From Alteromonas confluentis (lineage in GTDB: Bacteria > Pseudomonadota > Gammaproteobacteria > Enterobacterales > Alteromonadaceae): a stretch of 64,000 nt of DNA. The notes under the pieces were generated by a model that made no database searches, had not been told where the DNA came from, and saw only the letters and a list, made by a program, of their open reading frames with translations. The DNA is taken from contig NZ_MDHN01000013.1 of NCBI RefSeq assembly GCF_001757105.1, forward strand, positions 124,001 to 188,000, in the 5' to 3' direction. The position numbers and the translations under genes are program-made. Shown here piece after piece: positions 1-7,428 of this stretch; within the stretch, counting starts at the first letter, position 1; every line of letters begins with the position of its first letter.

Positions 1-580
1 GTGTGACACCGCCACCTATTACCAGCTCAACCTGATTTTCAGCGTGTTGTAAAAAATGTTGGAGTCGTTCGATACCGTCCACGGCCCCTTTGCCTGAATC
101 CCAGTCTGTCCCTGACGACAGCACTCTATCAATACCAAGTGTAAGCACCTGCGACAGCGCTTCTGAAGGAAAGGAAGTGGCGTCGAAAGCGCGATGGAAT
201 GTGGTTTTCAGGTTCAGCGAACGAGCGGCATCAATAAGTGTACGATTCGCCTGCATATCCACTGCGCCAGTATTATCAAGCACACCAAATACCACTCCAT
301 CGGCACCACAGCCTGCTGCCATTGAAATGGCCGATACCATTTCAGCCAGTTCCTCAGCGGTGTAACTGAATCCCCGGTCATGAGGGCGAACCATCACCAA
401 CAGTTCGCCATGGGGAAAGGCATCTCTGGCAGCGTTAATCGTTGCCAACGACGGCGTTAACCCCTGACGGTCCATATCAGCGCAAAGCTCAACGCGATGA
501 ACGCCAAGTGCAGTGGCAAGCTTTAGGTTTGCTACCAGGAAAGGTGAATCGGCGTCGGCGCACAGTTCAATTTCTGTCAT
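1..580 (-). CDS. cutC: CutC family TIM-barrel protein (C-terminus outside window)
   Basis: The minus-strand frame opens at an ATG ending at 580 and stays open to the window edge, giving about 193 residues of a family that usually has about 240-250, so the C-terminus is missing. Recognisable CutC stretches are the N-terminal MTEIELCADADS, the VELCADMDRQGLTPS segment, MVRPHDRGFSYT, the FHRAFDAT strand and the SSGTDWDSGKGAVDG loop, followed by a glycine-rich IGGGVT. CutC proteins are cytosolic TIM barrels named for copper tolerance in E. coli, but that role is disputed and the enzymatic activity is unknown. Here the gene is the last visible member of a minus-strand run with glycosylasparaginase and a GlcNAc-type kinase, which suggests a role in sugar rather than metal metabolism. 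That role is inference; the family call is firm. Confidence 0.9.
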   Translation of the reverse strand, partial: MTEIELCADADSPFLVANLKLATALGVHRVELCADMDRQGLTPSLATINAARDAFPHGELLVMVRPHDRGFSYTAEELAEMVSAISMAAGCGADGVVFGVLDNTGAVDMQANRTLIDAARSLNLKTTFHRAFDATSFPSEALSQVLTLGIDRVLSSGTDWDSGKGAVDGIERLQHFLQHAENQVELVIGGGVT

Positions 581-640
581 TGTGATACCTTCAATTCACG
601 TTTTGATGATGGCAAATAGATTGCTGCAACAGGCTTGTCC

Positions 641-1597
641 TTAAAGCAAACTTTTGCCATCGATTAACTGTGTGCCTGACTTGTCTTGCACCGCATAGTT
701 AAACCCTGGCTGAATGCAGTGAGCACCGTATTCGCCATTTTTATTCAGCGCAAGGAAGCCAACCTGAAAAGCTTTGAAATCGCCTAACTTGCGCGCGATG
801 CGCTGAACGGCTTCCTCACAGGCTTCAGCCGGTGATGCGCCCTGACGCATGAGTTCAACCACAAGGTGACAACCTACGGTTTTAATGACCAGTTCGCCCA
901 TGCCGGTTGCGGTTGCTGCACCCACTTCGTTGTCGACATAAAGTCCAGAACCAATTATCGGAGAGTCGCCTACTCGCCCCTGCATTTTGTAAGCCGCACC
1001 AGACGTGGTACAAGCACCAGAAAGATTGCCCTGATTGTCCAGTGCAAGCATGCCGATGGTGTCATGATTTTCGATGTTGATCTGTTTAATTTCTTGGGTT
1101 TTTAACCACTGTTGCCAGTCTGCTTTTGATGCGTCGGTAAGCAGGTTTTCTTCAACAAATCCCTGCTCCAGGGCGAATTTCTTTGCGCCTTCACCCACCA
1201 GCATCACGTGAGGCGTTTTATCCATCACCAGACGTGCGACAGAAATAGGGTGTTTGATGTTTTGCAGGAAAGCCACAGCGCCACAATTCATGTTTTCATC
1301 CATGATGCAGGCATCGAGCGTCACGTTGCCATCACGATCAGGATAACCCCCAAAACCAACCGTTCTGACTTCCGGATCCGCTTCCGGCACTCTTACGCCT
1401 TGTTCAACGGCGTCAATCGCACGACCACCCTCTGCGAGTACTTGCCAGGCAGCCGCATTGGCGGGGATGCCATGCTCCCATGTGGAAATTACAATGGGTT
1501 TTCTTTGAACCGGCGGCTTTTTTGCGAAAGCACTGGTTGCCAGGCCTACCGCCCCTGTTAATGTTGAAAGCTGTAGAAAGCGGCGTCGTGAAGTCAT
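641..1597 (-). CDS. N4-(beta-N-acetylglucosaminyl)-L-asparaginase (glycosylasparaginase)
   Basis: The 318-residue Ntn-hydrolase would cleave the GlcNAc-Asn bond left after N-glycoprotein breakdown. The N-terminus carries a twin-arginine-like leader (SRRRFLQLS, then a hydrophobic stretch ending near Ala-Phe-Ala), so export through Tat is likely. The autocleavage and nucleophile motif HDTIGM lies just past mid-protein, where the Thr becomes the new N-terminal nucleophile. Downstream GACTTSGAAYKMQGR and GSGLYVDNEVGAATATG match the substrate-binding loops of bacterial glycosylasparaginases. An AAGGAAAG ribosome site precedes the ATG. It follows the sugar kinase gene by 27 nt and is followed by cutC after about 60 nt. 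An asparaginase of the related isoaspartyl-peptidase type is less likely given the HDTIGM context. Confidence 0.92.
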   Translation of the reverse strand: MTSRRRFLQLSTLTGAVGLATSAFAKKPPVQRKPIVISTWEHGIPANAAAWQVLAEGGRAIDAVEQGVRVPEADPEVRTVGFGGYPDRDGNVTLDACIMDENMNCGAVAFLQNIKHPISVARLVMDKTPHVMLVGEGAKKFALEQGFVEENLLTDASKADWQQWLKTQEIKQINIENHDTIGMLALDNQGNLSGACTTSGAAYKMQGRVGDSPIIGSGLYVDNEVGAATATGMGELVIKTVGCHLVVELMRQGASPAEACEEAVQRIARKLGDFKAFQVGFLALNKNGEYGAHCIQPGFNYAVQDKSGTQLIDGKSLL

Positions 1598-1624
1598 TGT
1601 CTTTCCTTGTTGTTTTGGTATTTA

Positions 1625-2479
1625 TTATTGTTGAGCGGCTTGCCTCGCAAACATAATTGCGCCTTCCTGTGGAGAGGCCTTTGCCGCGTGTATTGTTGAT
1701 TGGGTTTCAGCCGACATAAGTGGCAACAATGCGTTAGCAACGCTGCCAATTAACGTTACTCTGGGAGCGCCAAAGTCAGTGAGCTTTTCGATCACGGATT
1801 CTGCAAACTGGGTTGCCTGGCGTAACAGGTTTTGTGCAACTTCGTCGTTTTGCGAGGCTGCCTCGAATACGGCTGGTGCGTACTGGCCAAACGTGGTGGC
1901 GTTAGCGTTCACGGTATGTTGTGCAAGTACGGTTTTGTTTTCACCCGCAAGTAGCAGGTACTGAAGTATTGTTTGGGGCGCTAACTGATCTTCTGCCAGA
2001 AGCACAGCTTTTACTGCTTCTAGTCCAAGCCACGAACCACTGCCATTTGCATTAATCGGAAATCCCATGCCACCAATAGCGAGTCGCTGCTGACCACAAA
2101 CGGCAAGGGCACTAAACCCGGTTCCGAGTATGAGTACGCCACCATCGTGGCCAAGATGTGCGCCAAGCACTGCGGCATGAAGGTCGGTGGTGAGTGCCAG
2201 AGATTTAAATGGGTGGGCCCAATTCATCATAACTTGCTGCATAGCACCAAGATGCAGGCCGGCGAGGCCTGCGCCAACAGTAATTTCGCCCACGCATTCT
2301 CTGCTGAGACCGGCGTTATCCAGCGCCTGAAAGCATGCTTCAAGGATTGAATTCTGAGACTGGCTTACGCCATTAACCGGATTCGCTGGACCACCTATTC
2401 CTTGGCTTATTGTATGCCCATTTTCATTTTGCAATATTGCCTTGCAAGATGTGCCACCGCCATCAATGCCTATAAACAC
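1625..2479 (-). CDS. BadF/BadG-family N-acetylglucosamine (or glucosamine) kinase
   Basis: The 284-residue ASKHA-fold kinase starts at a GTG placed directly after the stop codon of the Kelch gene, so the two are probably translationally coupled. The phosphate-1 loop IGIDGGGTSCK opens the protein. An adenosine-side GTGFSALA loop and a GSGSWLGLEA segment follow, as in eukaryotic and bacterial GlcNAc kinases of the BcrAD/BadF group. The expected reaction is ATP-dependent phosphorylation of GlcNAc or GlcN to the 6-phosphate in the cytoplasm. Its position immediately before glycosylasparaginase fits phosphorylation of GlcNAc released from GlcNAc-Asn. Substrate choice between GlcNAc and GlcN cannot be read from sequence alone. 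Confidence 0.85.
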   Translation of the reverse strand: MFIGIDGGGTSCKAILQNENGHTISQGIGGPANPVNGVSQSQNSILEACFQALDNAGLSRECVGEITVGAGLAGLHLGAMQQVMMNWAHPFKSLALTTDLHAAVLGAHLGHDGGVLILGTGFSALAVCGQQRLAIGGMGFPINANGSGSWLGLEAVKAVLLAEDQLAPQTILQYLLLAGENKTVLAQHTVNANATTFGQYAPAVFEAASQNDEVAQNLLRQATQFAESVIEKLTDFGAPRVTLIGSVANALLPLMSAETQSTIHAAKASPQEGAIMFARQAAQQ

Positions 2480-3463
2480 TTATTTCCCCACTGCTTTACG
2501 CAGTTGCTTAGCATCAAACACTTGAATGGCATCCAGGACCGGGCCTGATGTGCCTTGGGTTCCACCGATCAGATAGACTGAGTCGTTAAAGGTGACTGCG
2601 CTACTGTGTCGCACGCCGGTAATTTCAAGTTTACTATTATGCCACTGCTTGGCTTTGAAATCGTAGGTCCATACTGCGTTCAAATCGTCATAGTTACCGA
2701 AAACGATCAGGTAATCACGCCAAACGGTAGCGCTATGTGCACTGATCTTTTCGGGTAGCGGCGGCATCGACTGCCATTTACCCGTAGCAGGGTCGAATTG
2801 TTCAAAAACATCTTGCGACTCACCGCTTGCATAACCACCAATGGCGTAAATTTTTCCATCATACGTTACTGTGGCGGTTTCCTTTTCGGTAGGCATGGGT
2901 GGCCCCAGTGACCAAACGCCCGTTTGGGTGTCGAAAATCGCCATTATTGCAGTGGTTTTGTGTTTACGGGTATCCCAGTCAAGGTGTGAGCCACCCAGAA
3001 CATATATTTTCTTGTTCAGATAGACTGCTGAATTCATCCGCGTTGGGTAAGGTAGCGGGGCTGCTTCGACGACCTTGCGGGTAACGGTATTAAAAATCTC
3101 GACCTTGCTTTCGTAGCGCACTTTTTTGCCATCTTGCGCAATGCCACCAATGAGATAGACGTTTTCACTACCATCATAAACGGCAGAAAAATAGCGGCGA
3201 GGAATAATATGATTTTTCAGTACTTGGATATTTTTAGTGGTGGGATCAATAATTTCAACATCACCCAGAAACCCTGCCTTGTAGCTGCCACCGAAAACGA
3301 ATATCCGTTTATCATCGGTGGCGGATTTGGCCCCCAATCGCGGCGTTTCCAGCTTAAAGGTATTCCCCTTTTGAAATTTGCTAATGTCTGGAATTGATGA
3401 ACAGGCAGCAATTAACACTAAGCCTACCAGCAAGGTAAGTAATCGGATTGTCCTGACGTACAT
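2480..3463 (-). CDS. Kelch-repeat lipoprotein
   Basis: The 327-residue protein has a lipoprotein signal peptide ending in LIAAC (lipobox Cys about residue 21), followed by roughly six Kelch blades. The typical pattern is visible repeatedly: a YLIGG, YVLGG, YAIGG or YLIGG strand and, about 25 residues later, a W or F in a strand such as TGVWSLGPPMP or TGKWQSMPPLP. It would form a beta-propeller anchored in the outer or inner membrane. Kelch propellers of this size beside amino-sugar genes include sialic acid mutarotases (NanM), so a periplasmic sugar-binding or mutarotase role is possible, but no catalytic residues can be assigned. It is the first gene of the four-gene minus-strand run, and an AGGAACG site precedes its ATG. 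Confidence 0.82.
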   Translation of the reverse strand: MYVRTIRLLTLLVGLVLIAACSSIPDISKFQKGNTFKLETPRLGAKSATDDKRIFVFGGSYKAGFLGDVEIIDPTTKNIQVLKNHIIPRRYFSAVYDGSENVYLIGGIAQDGKKVRYESKVEIFNTVTRKVVEAAPLPYPTRMNSAVYLNKKIYVLGGSHLDWDTRKHKTTAIMAIFDTQTGVWSLGPPMPTEKETATVTYDGKIYAIGGYASGESQDVFEQFDPATGKWQSMPPLPEKISAHSATVWRDYLIVFGNYDDLNAVWTYDFKAKQWHNSKLEITGVRHSSAVTFNDSVYLIGGTQGTSGPVLDAIQVFDAKQLRKAVGK

Positions 3464-3494
3464 AACGTTCCTGTTTTTCTGTCGTTTATTATAA

Positions 3495-5948
3495 TTATTG
3501 GTTTTGAATTTCGACGCTTTGTAGATGCTGGGTGATTTCCGGCCACACCAGTGTCAATACGTCCTGTCTAAGCGCGTCACTTTCTTCTGAGTATTTCAAA
3601 CTTCCATCTTCAGAGGAGTCGAGCCAATGGTTTTCCCGCAACGCGGAAATGAAAGAAGAAAGCACGTTCTTATCGTAAAACTCAGGCGAATTCATACCGT
3701 AAAGCGTCGACAGACGCTCTGCAACCTGCCTGCTACAACGTTCCAGACTATTGCGACTAATTACCCGTTCGCGCTCGATGATCGTCAGTACCACAGCATA
3801 ACGCTGGAAAGTTTCCTGCATGCAACGACTTAGCAACCAGGCTGGATGGAACGCGCGATCGGAAGAAGTAGGTGGATGCAGCAGCCCTTGCTCCATCTCG
3901 ATAACCATACCTTGTTCGATAAACGCAGTGATTAACTTATCGGTGTATGCCAGCGCTTCATCCTGTGTCATATAGATGAAAAGCTCTCGCTGAAGTAGCG
4001 GATACAGTGCCGCCATTAAGCGCAGAATTTCATGACGATGTATGCCTGGGCGGGCAAAAACCGAGGACATGATAATGCCGGGCAGGGCAAATAAATGCAG
4101 TATGTTGTTGCGGTAATACGTGAGAAAGACTGCAGAGTCTTCCTGCGGCGCGATCATCGTACCGAAGCCGTCCTGACTGATATCAAACCGCTTGAGTGCC
4201 AACGTTTCTTCCAGCATCTTACGGGCACTAATATCTGGAATGGTGGCATCGTCGCTAAAGGGGGCGCTACGCAGCAGCGACAGATAGCTATCCATGGCAC
4301 GAACCAGTTCTTTTTCAGACATAGTACGCGTCTTGGAAGATAACAGGCACAATGAAATCAATGCCATACCATTGATTGCTGCATTGCTATTAATGCGCAG
4401 CATGACTTCATGGGCTAAATCATTAACCAGCGGGGTGAGCCAGCCCGGCTTTTTCTCGGGATCCGCAGGCAATGTTTGACGCCAGTCAGGTACGCCTTGT
4501 TCAAGGAACTGATTCAGGTGAATGGGCTCGCCAAAATTTACATAGCCATGGCCGTAGTTTTTAAGCTTGCGGATAGCAGAAAAAACCTGCAGGTTAGATT
4601 CTTTCTTCTTGCTACTGCCTTTCAATTCGCTCAGGTAGCTTTTCACTTCCATCACGTTTTCATAGCCAATATACACAGGCACGATGCTTACCGGGCGCTG
4701 AACACCTTTCAGAATGGCCTGCATGGTCATGGCGAGCATGCCCGTTTTAGGTGGGATCAAACGGCCTGTACGGCTACGCCCGCCCTCCGGGTAGTATTTT
4801 ACCGAATAGCCTTTGTTAAACAGCAACTCCAGGTATTCACGGAAAACGGCAGTGTATAGTTTGTTTCCGGCGAAACTTCGACGCAGGAAGAACGCACCGC
4901 TTCGACGAAAAATTGGTCCGGCGGGCCAGAAGTTCAGATTAATACCCGCAGCGATATGGGGTGTCACCATGCCTTCGTGATAAATCACATAGGTAAGCAG
5001 CATGTAATCCATATGGCTGCGGTGACAAGGCACGTAAATAATTTCATGACCATTGGCTGCCAGTTCGCGAATACGCTCACTGTGACCAACACTGATACCG
5101 TTGTAAATTTTGTTCCAGATGCGGGTGAGAATACGATCGCCAAAGCGGATCAAGCCTTCCCGGTAGTCGGCGGCAATCTCGTCGACATATTCTTTCGCCG
5201 TAATCCGCGGATCTTTCTTCTTCTTTGCTTTTTTGCCGCCTTTTTCTTCGCCCATGGCCCGCTTCACAGACTCTGAGCCAAGAATGGCGTTGTACAGTTC
5301 CTGTCGCTCCAATAGCGTTGGACCCGTCATAGACTGGCGCTTTCGATGAAAGTGAGTACTTGCTACCCGAACAAGTTTGTGAGCGATAGAATCGTCGGTA
5401 CCGTGCTGTTCTGACATTTCACGTGCAGATACTGCTTTGCTGAAATTGATAAAGTTATCGCGGCCTAAAAATATCACGATAAAGAATTTACGCAGCCAAC
5501 TGGGTGAAGCGTGGTGTGCGATGAGGTCGCCTAAGCCCGGTTTGCCTTTGCCTGGCGCACGGCCCCAGGACACAAATACTGGCACAACCTGCACATCAAC
5601 ATCGTCGTGATCGCGGTGCAAATGGAACAAGTTGGAGAAGATAGTTTCTACATCTGTGTGGCTACTGCGGCCAATAAGCGGTTCGGTTTTGCGCAGAAAC
5701 ACGCTACCCGGATACGATTTCCCTGCAAGCTCAATTTGTTCGGTAGGGCTGGGTAAGCCTAACCGTTGCGTAGACATTTTTAACGCCAACTGATCGGTAA
5801 CCGAATTTGTTGGCAATAAATAAATGATTGGCTTGGATCTATCAATACCGAGTTCAGACTCGACATTGGCCGGAATGTTGTGGTCTTTGACCAACAGTTT
5901 AACGGGATAATGAAACACCGATAAAAGCGTTCTGCGCATCCACGACAT
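3495..5948 (-). CDS. plsB: Glycerol-3-phosphate 1-O-acyltransferase PlsB
   Basis: The protein has 817 residues, close to the usual ~800 of gammaproteobacterial PlsB. It transfers an acyl group to position 1 of glycerol-3-phosphate, the first step of phospholipid synthesis, at the inner membrane. The acyltransferase motif HRSHMD (HxxxxD) is near residue 306, followed by a GAFFLRRSF block, the YPEGGRSRTGR block and IVPVYIGYE, the standard motifs I-IV order. A lysine-rich insertion (GGKKAKKKKDPR) near residue 240 lies before the catalytic domain. The gene stands alone between the Kelch gene and a DUF2177 gene on the same strand. Confidence 0.97.
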   Translation of the reverse strand: MSWMRRTLLSVFHYPVKLLVKDHNIPANVESELGIDRSKPIIYLLPTNSVTDQLALKMSTQRLGLPSPTEQIELAGKSYPGSVFLRKTEPLIGRSSHTDVETIFSNLFHLHRDHDDVDVQVVPVFVSWGRAPGKGKPGLGDLIAHHASPSWLRKFFIVIFLGRDNFINFSKAVSAREMSEQHGTDDSIAHKLVRVASTHFHRKRQSMTGPTLLERQELYNAILGSESVKRAMGEEKGGKKAKKKKDPRITAKEYVDEIAADYREGLIRFGDRILTRIWNKIYNGISVGHSERIRELAANGHEIIYVPCHRSHMDYMLLTYVIYHEGMVTPHIAAGINLNFWPAGPIFRRSGAFFLRRSFAGNKLYTAVFREYLELLFNKGYSVKYYPEGGRSRTGRLIPPKTGMLAMTMQAILKGVQRPVSIVPVYIGYENVMEVKSYLSELKGSSKKKESNLQVFSAIRKLKNYGHGYVNFGEPIHLNQFLEQGVPDWRQTLPADPEKKPGWLTPLVNDLAHEVMLRINSNAAINGMALISLCLLSSKTRTMSEKELVRAMDSYLSLLRSAPFSDDATIPDISARKMLEETLALKRFDISQDGFGTMIAPQEDSAVFLTYYRNNILHLFALPGIIMSSVFARPGIHRHEILRLMAALYPLLQRELFIYMTQDEALAYTDKLITAFIEQGMVIEMEQGLLHPPTSSDRAFHPAWLLSRCMQETFQRYAVVLTIIERERVISRNSLERCSRQVAERLSTLYGMNSPEFYDKNVLSSFISALRENHWLDSSEDGSLKYSEESDALRQDVLTLVWPEITQHLQSVEIQNQ

Positions 5949-6050
5949 GAAATTGGGATCCTGTATTAAGAAAACGGGCGCAGTCTACCACAACTTCACT
6001 GCAAACCAGATGACATCAGATGGGAATTCCATCATAGGGATTCTTTTACG

Positions 6051-6488
6051 CTACGTCACCTCTGGCGCGCTGATTTTATGCTGAATTTTCCTCGCCATCC
6101 AGCCTCCACACGTGGCGATGATGCCCGTTGCTGTGGTGCCCCAAATCCAGTCGACGAAGGTCATGGTGAGTGGCCAGTCGTCAATAATGGAGTAGCAGGT
6201 CAGATTATAGGTGCCATAAGCCGCTGCCCCGAGTGCAAAGCCAGCAAGTGATTGTGATAACAGGTTTTGTGCAGCATAAGGACGTATTGTTAAATACACC
6301 ACAGCGGCGCAATAAAGTAGATAGAATGCAAGCCATGGCCACGTGATGAACTGTTCGCGCAATAGCGTGTCGAAGGCCGACTGATAAAGAGGCATAGCAA
6401 TAACGCCCAGCCACACACCATCGAGGCAAGCGAAAGCAATGAGCACGGCGATGTAGGCACCAATAAGGGCTTTAATGGAATAGTTCAT
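6051..6488 (-). CDS. DUF2177 family membrane protein
   Basis: About 145 residues with four hydrophobic segments. The DUF2177 signature is readable: FACLDGVWLGV at the N-terminus, FYLLYCAAVVYL in the second segment, YGTYNLTCYSIIDDWPL in the third and FVDWIWGT in the last. The function of the family is unknown. The chosen start is the ATG at 6486-6488, which puts the first membrane helix at the very N-terminus as in relatives. An in-frame GTG at 6524 would add 12 residues, and neither has a clear ribosome site. It is separated from plsB by 102 nt on the same strand and is divergent from the methyltransferase gene. Confidence 0.75.
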   Translation of the reverse strand: MNYSIKALIGAYIAVLIAFACLDGVWLGVIAMPLYQSAFDTLLREQFITWPWLAFYLLYCAAVVYLTIRPYAAQNLLSQSLAGFALGAAAYGTYNLTCYSIIDDWPLTMTFVDWIWGTTATGIIATCGGWMARKIQHKISAPEVT

Positions 6489-6642
6489 AAAATGATAAAC
6501 GGCAAAGCCGGATGAAAAGTTCACTGTGAAGACTAAGCAGGAACTTTCACATTAATGAGCCATACTTACAATATCTACCCTGTGGCGTTGATAGTCAGTC
6601 TGACCGTTAACCCGACAACAATAGGACAGGCGCGGGGATACA

Positions 6643-7428
6643 ATGAAAATAAAATTATTCGAATTTGGTGACTTGTTCTGGGTGCCAGAATTTTATCACG
6701 CGTTTCTGCGCCGCTTCATGGGCGCACTGTACAAGGTATTTGGCTATCACAAAATGTGGCTGCCAGAACTGAATGCTTTTATTGATAAAGCCGGTGGTAC
6801 CGTGCTCGATCCGTGCGCTGGAAGTGGTTTCGTTAACGAACTTCTGATCCGCGAGATGGGCAAAAAGGACATCCGTTTTAATCTTTCTGACTTCATGATC
6901 GACAAAAACCCGGAATTCCGCAAACGCATTAATAGCTTAGGCGATGATCGCATTCATTATCTTGAGCAACCCATTGATGTGCTTAAAGACAATCCGGATT
7001 TTCGCTGCCCGAAAATATTTATTAATTCCTTTCACCATTTCGACCACGAACAAGTGAGTCAGATTTTTAAACTGAATCTCCCTCACGGCGACGATGTGCT
7101 GGTGTTGGAGTACTGCGATAATTCATTTATGGCTTATGTGTCTATGCTGCTGGGGCCGCTAGTGGCGATGATCATGCTGCCGTTTATTACCGAACGTCGC
7201 CTGTTGTTAGTAACGGCCATATTTACTTACCTCATTCCCATTGTGCCGCTGATGCTGCTGTGGGATGGCATTGTGTCGAGCATGCGCTGTTATTCAAATC
7301 GGGAATTGAAGCAGGTGTTAGCCAGCGCCGGATTCGAAGACGTGAAGGTAACCACCACGTTCCGTCGAAACTTGCTATATCCCGCTGGTGTAACGGCCCA
7401 TCATATTGAAGCGCCTAAGGCTGAATAA
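6643..7428 (+). CDS. Class I SAM-dependent methyltransferase-like protein with membrane segments
   Basis: The 261-residue protein has a Rossmann methyltransferase motif I, VLDPCAGSGF, near residue 60. An acidic strand end, FNLSDFMID, could hold the ribose-binding acid, and FINSFHHFDH looks like the motif IV region. Unusually, a strongly hydrophobic stretch of two adjacent segments (residues ~165-210, around LGPLVAMIMLPF and FTYLIPIVPLMLL) interrupts the C-terminal part. The protein may therefore sit at the membrane and act on a lipid or quinone-like substrate, which is inference. The last 14 nt overlap the 3' end of the convergent cytochrome gene. No specific family member was recognised. Confidence 0.65.
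   Translation: MKIKLFEFGDLFWVPEFYHAFLRRFMGALYKVFGYHKMWLPELNAFIDKAGGTVLDPCAGSGFVNELLIREMGKKDIRFNLSDFMIDKNPEFRKRINSLGDDRIHYLEQPIDVLKDNPDFRCPKIFINSFHHFDHEQVSQIFKLNLPHGDDVLVLEYCDNSFMAYVSMLLGPLVAMIMLPFITERRLLLVTAIFTYLIPIVPLMLLWDGIVSSMRCYSNRELKQVLASAGFEDVKVTTTFRRNLLYPAGVTAHHIEAPKAE

Noticed and set aside
5210-5262. Lysine-rich insertion in PlsB as a possible frameshift scar
   Set aside because: The frame is continuous, flanking motifs are intact on both sides, and total length is normal for PlsB; a benign charged linker.
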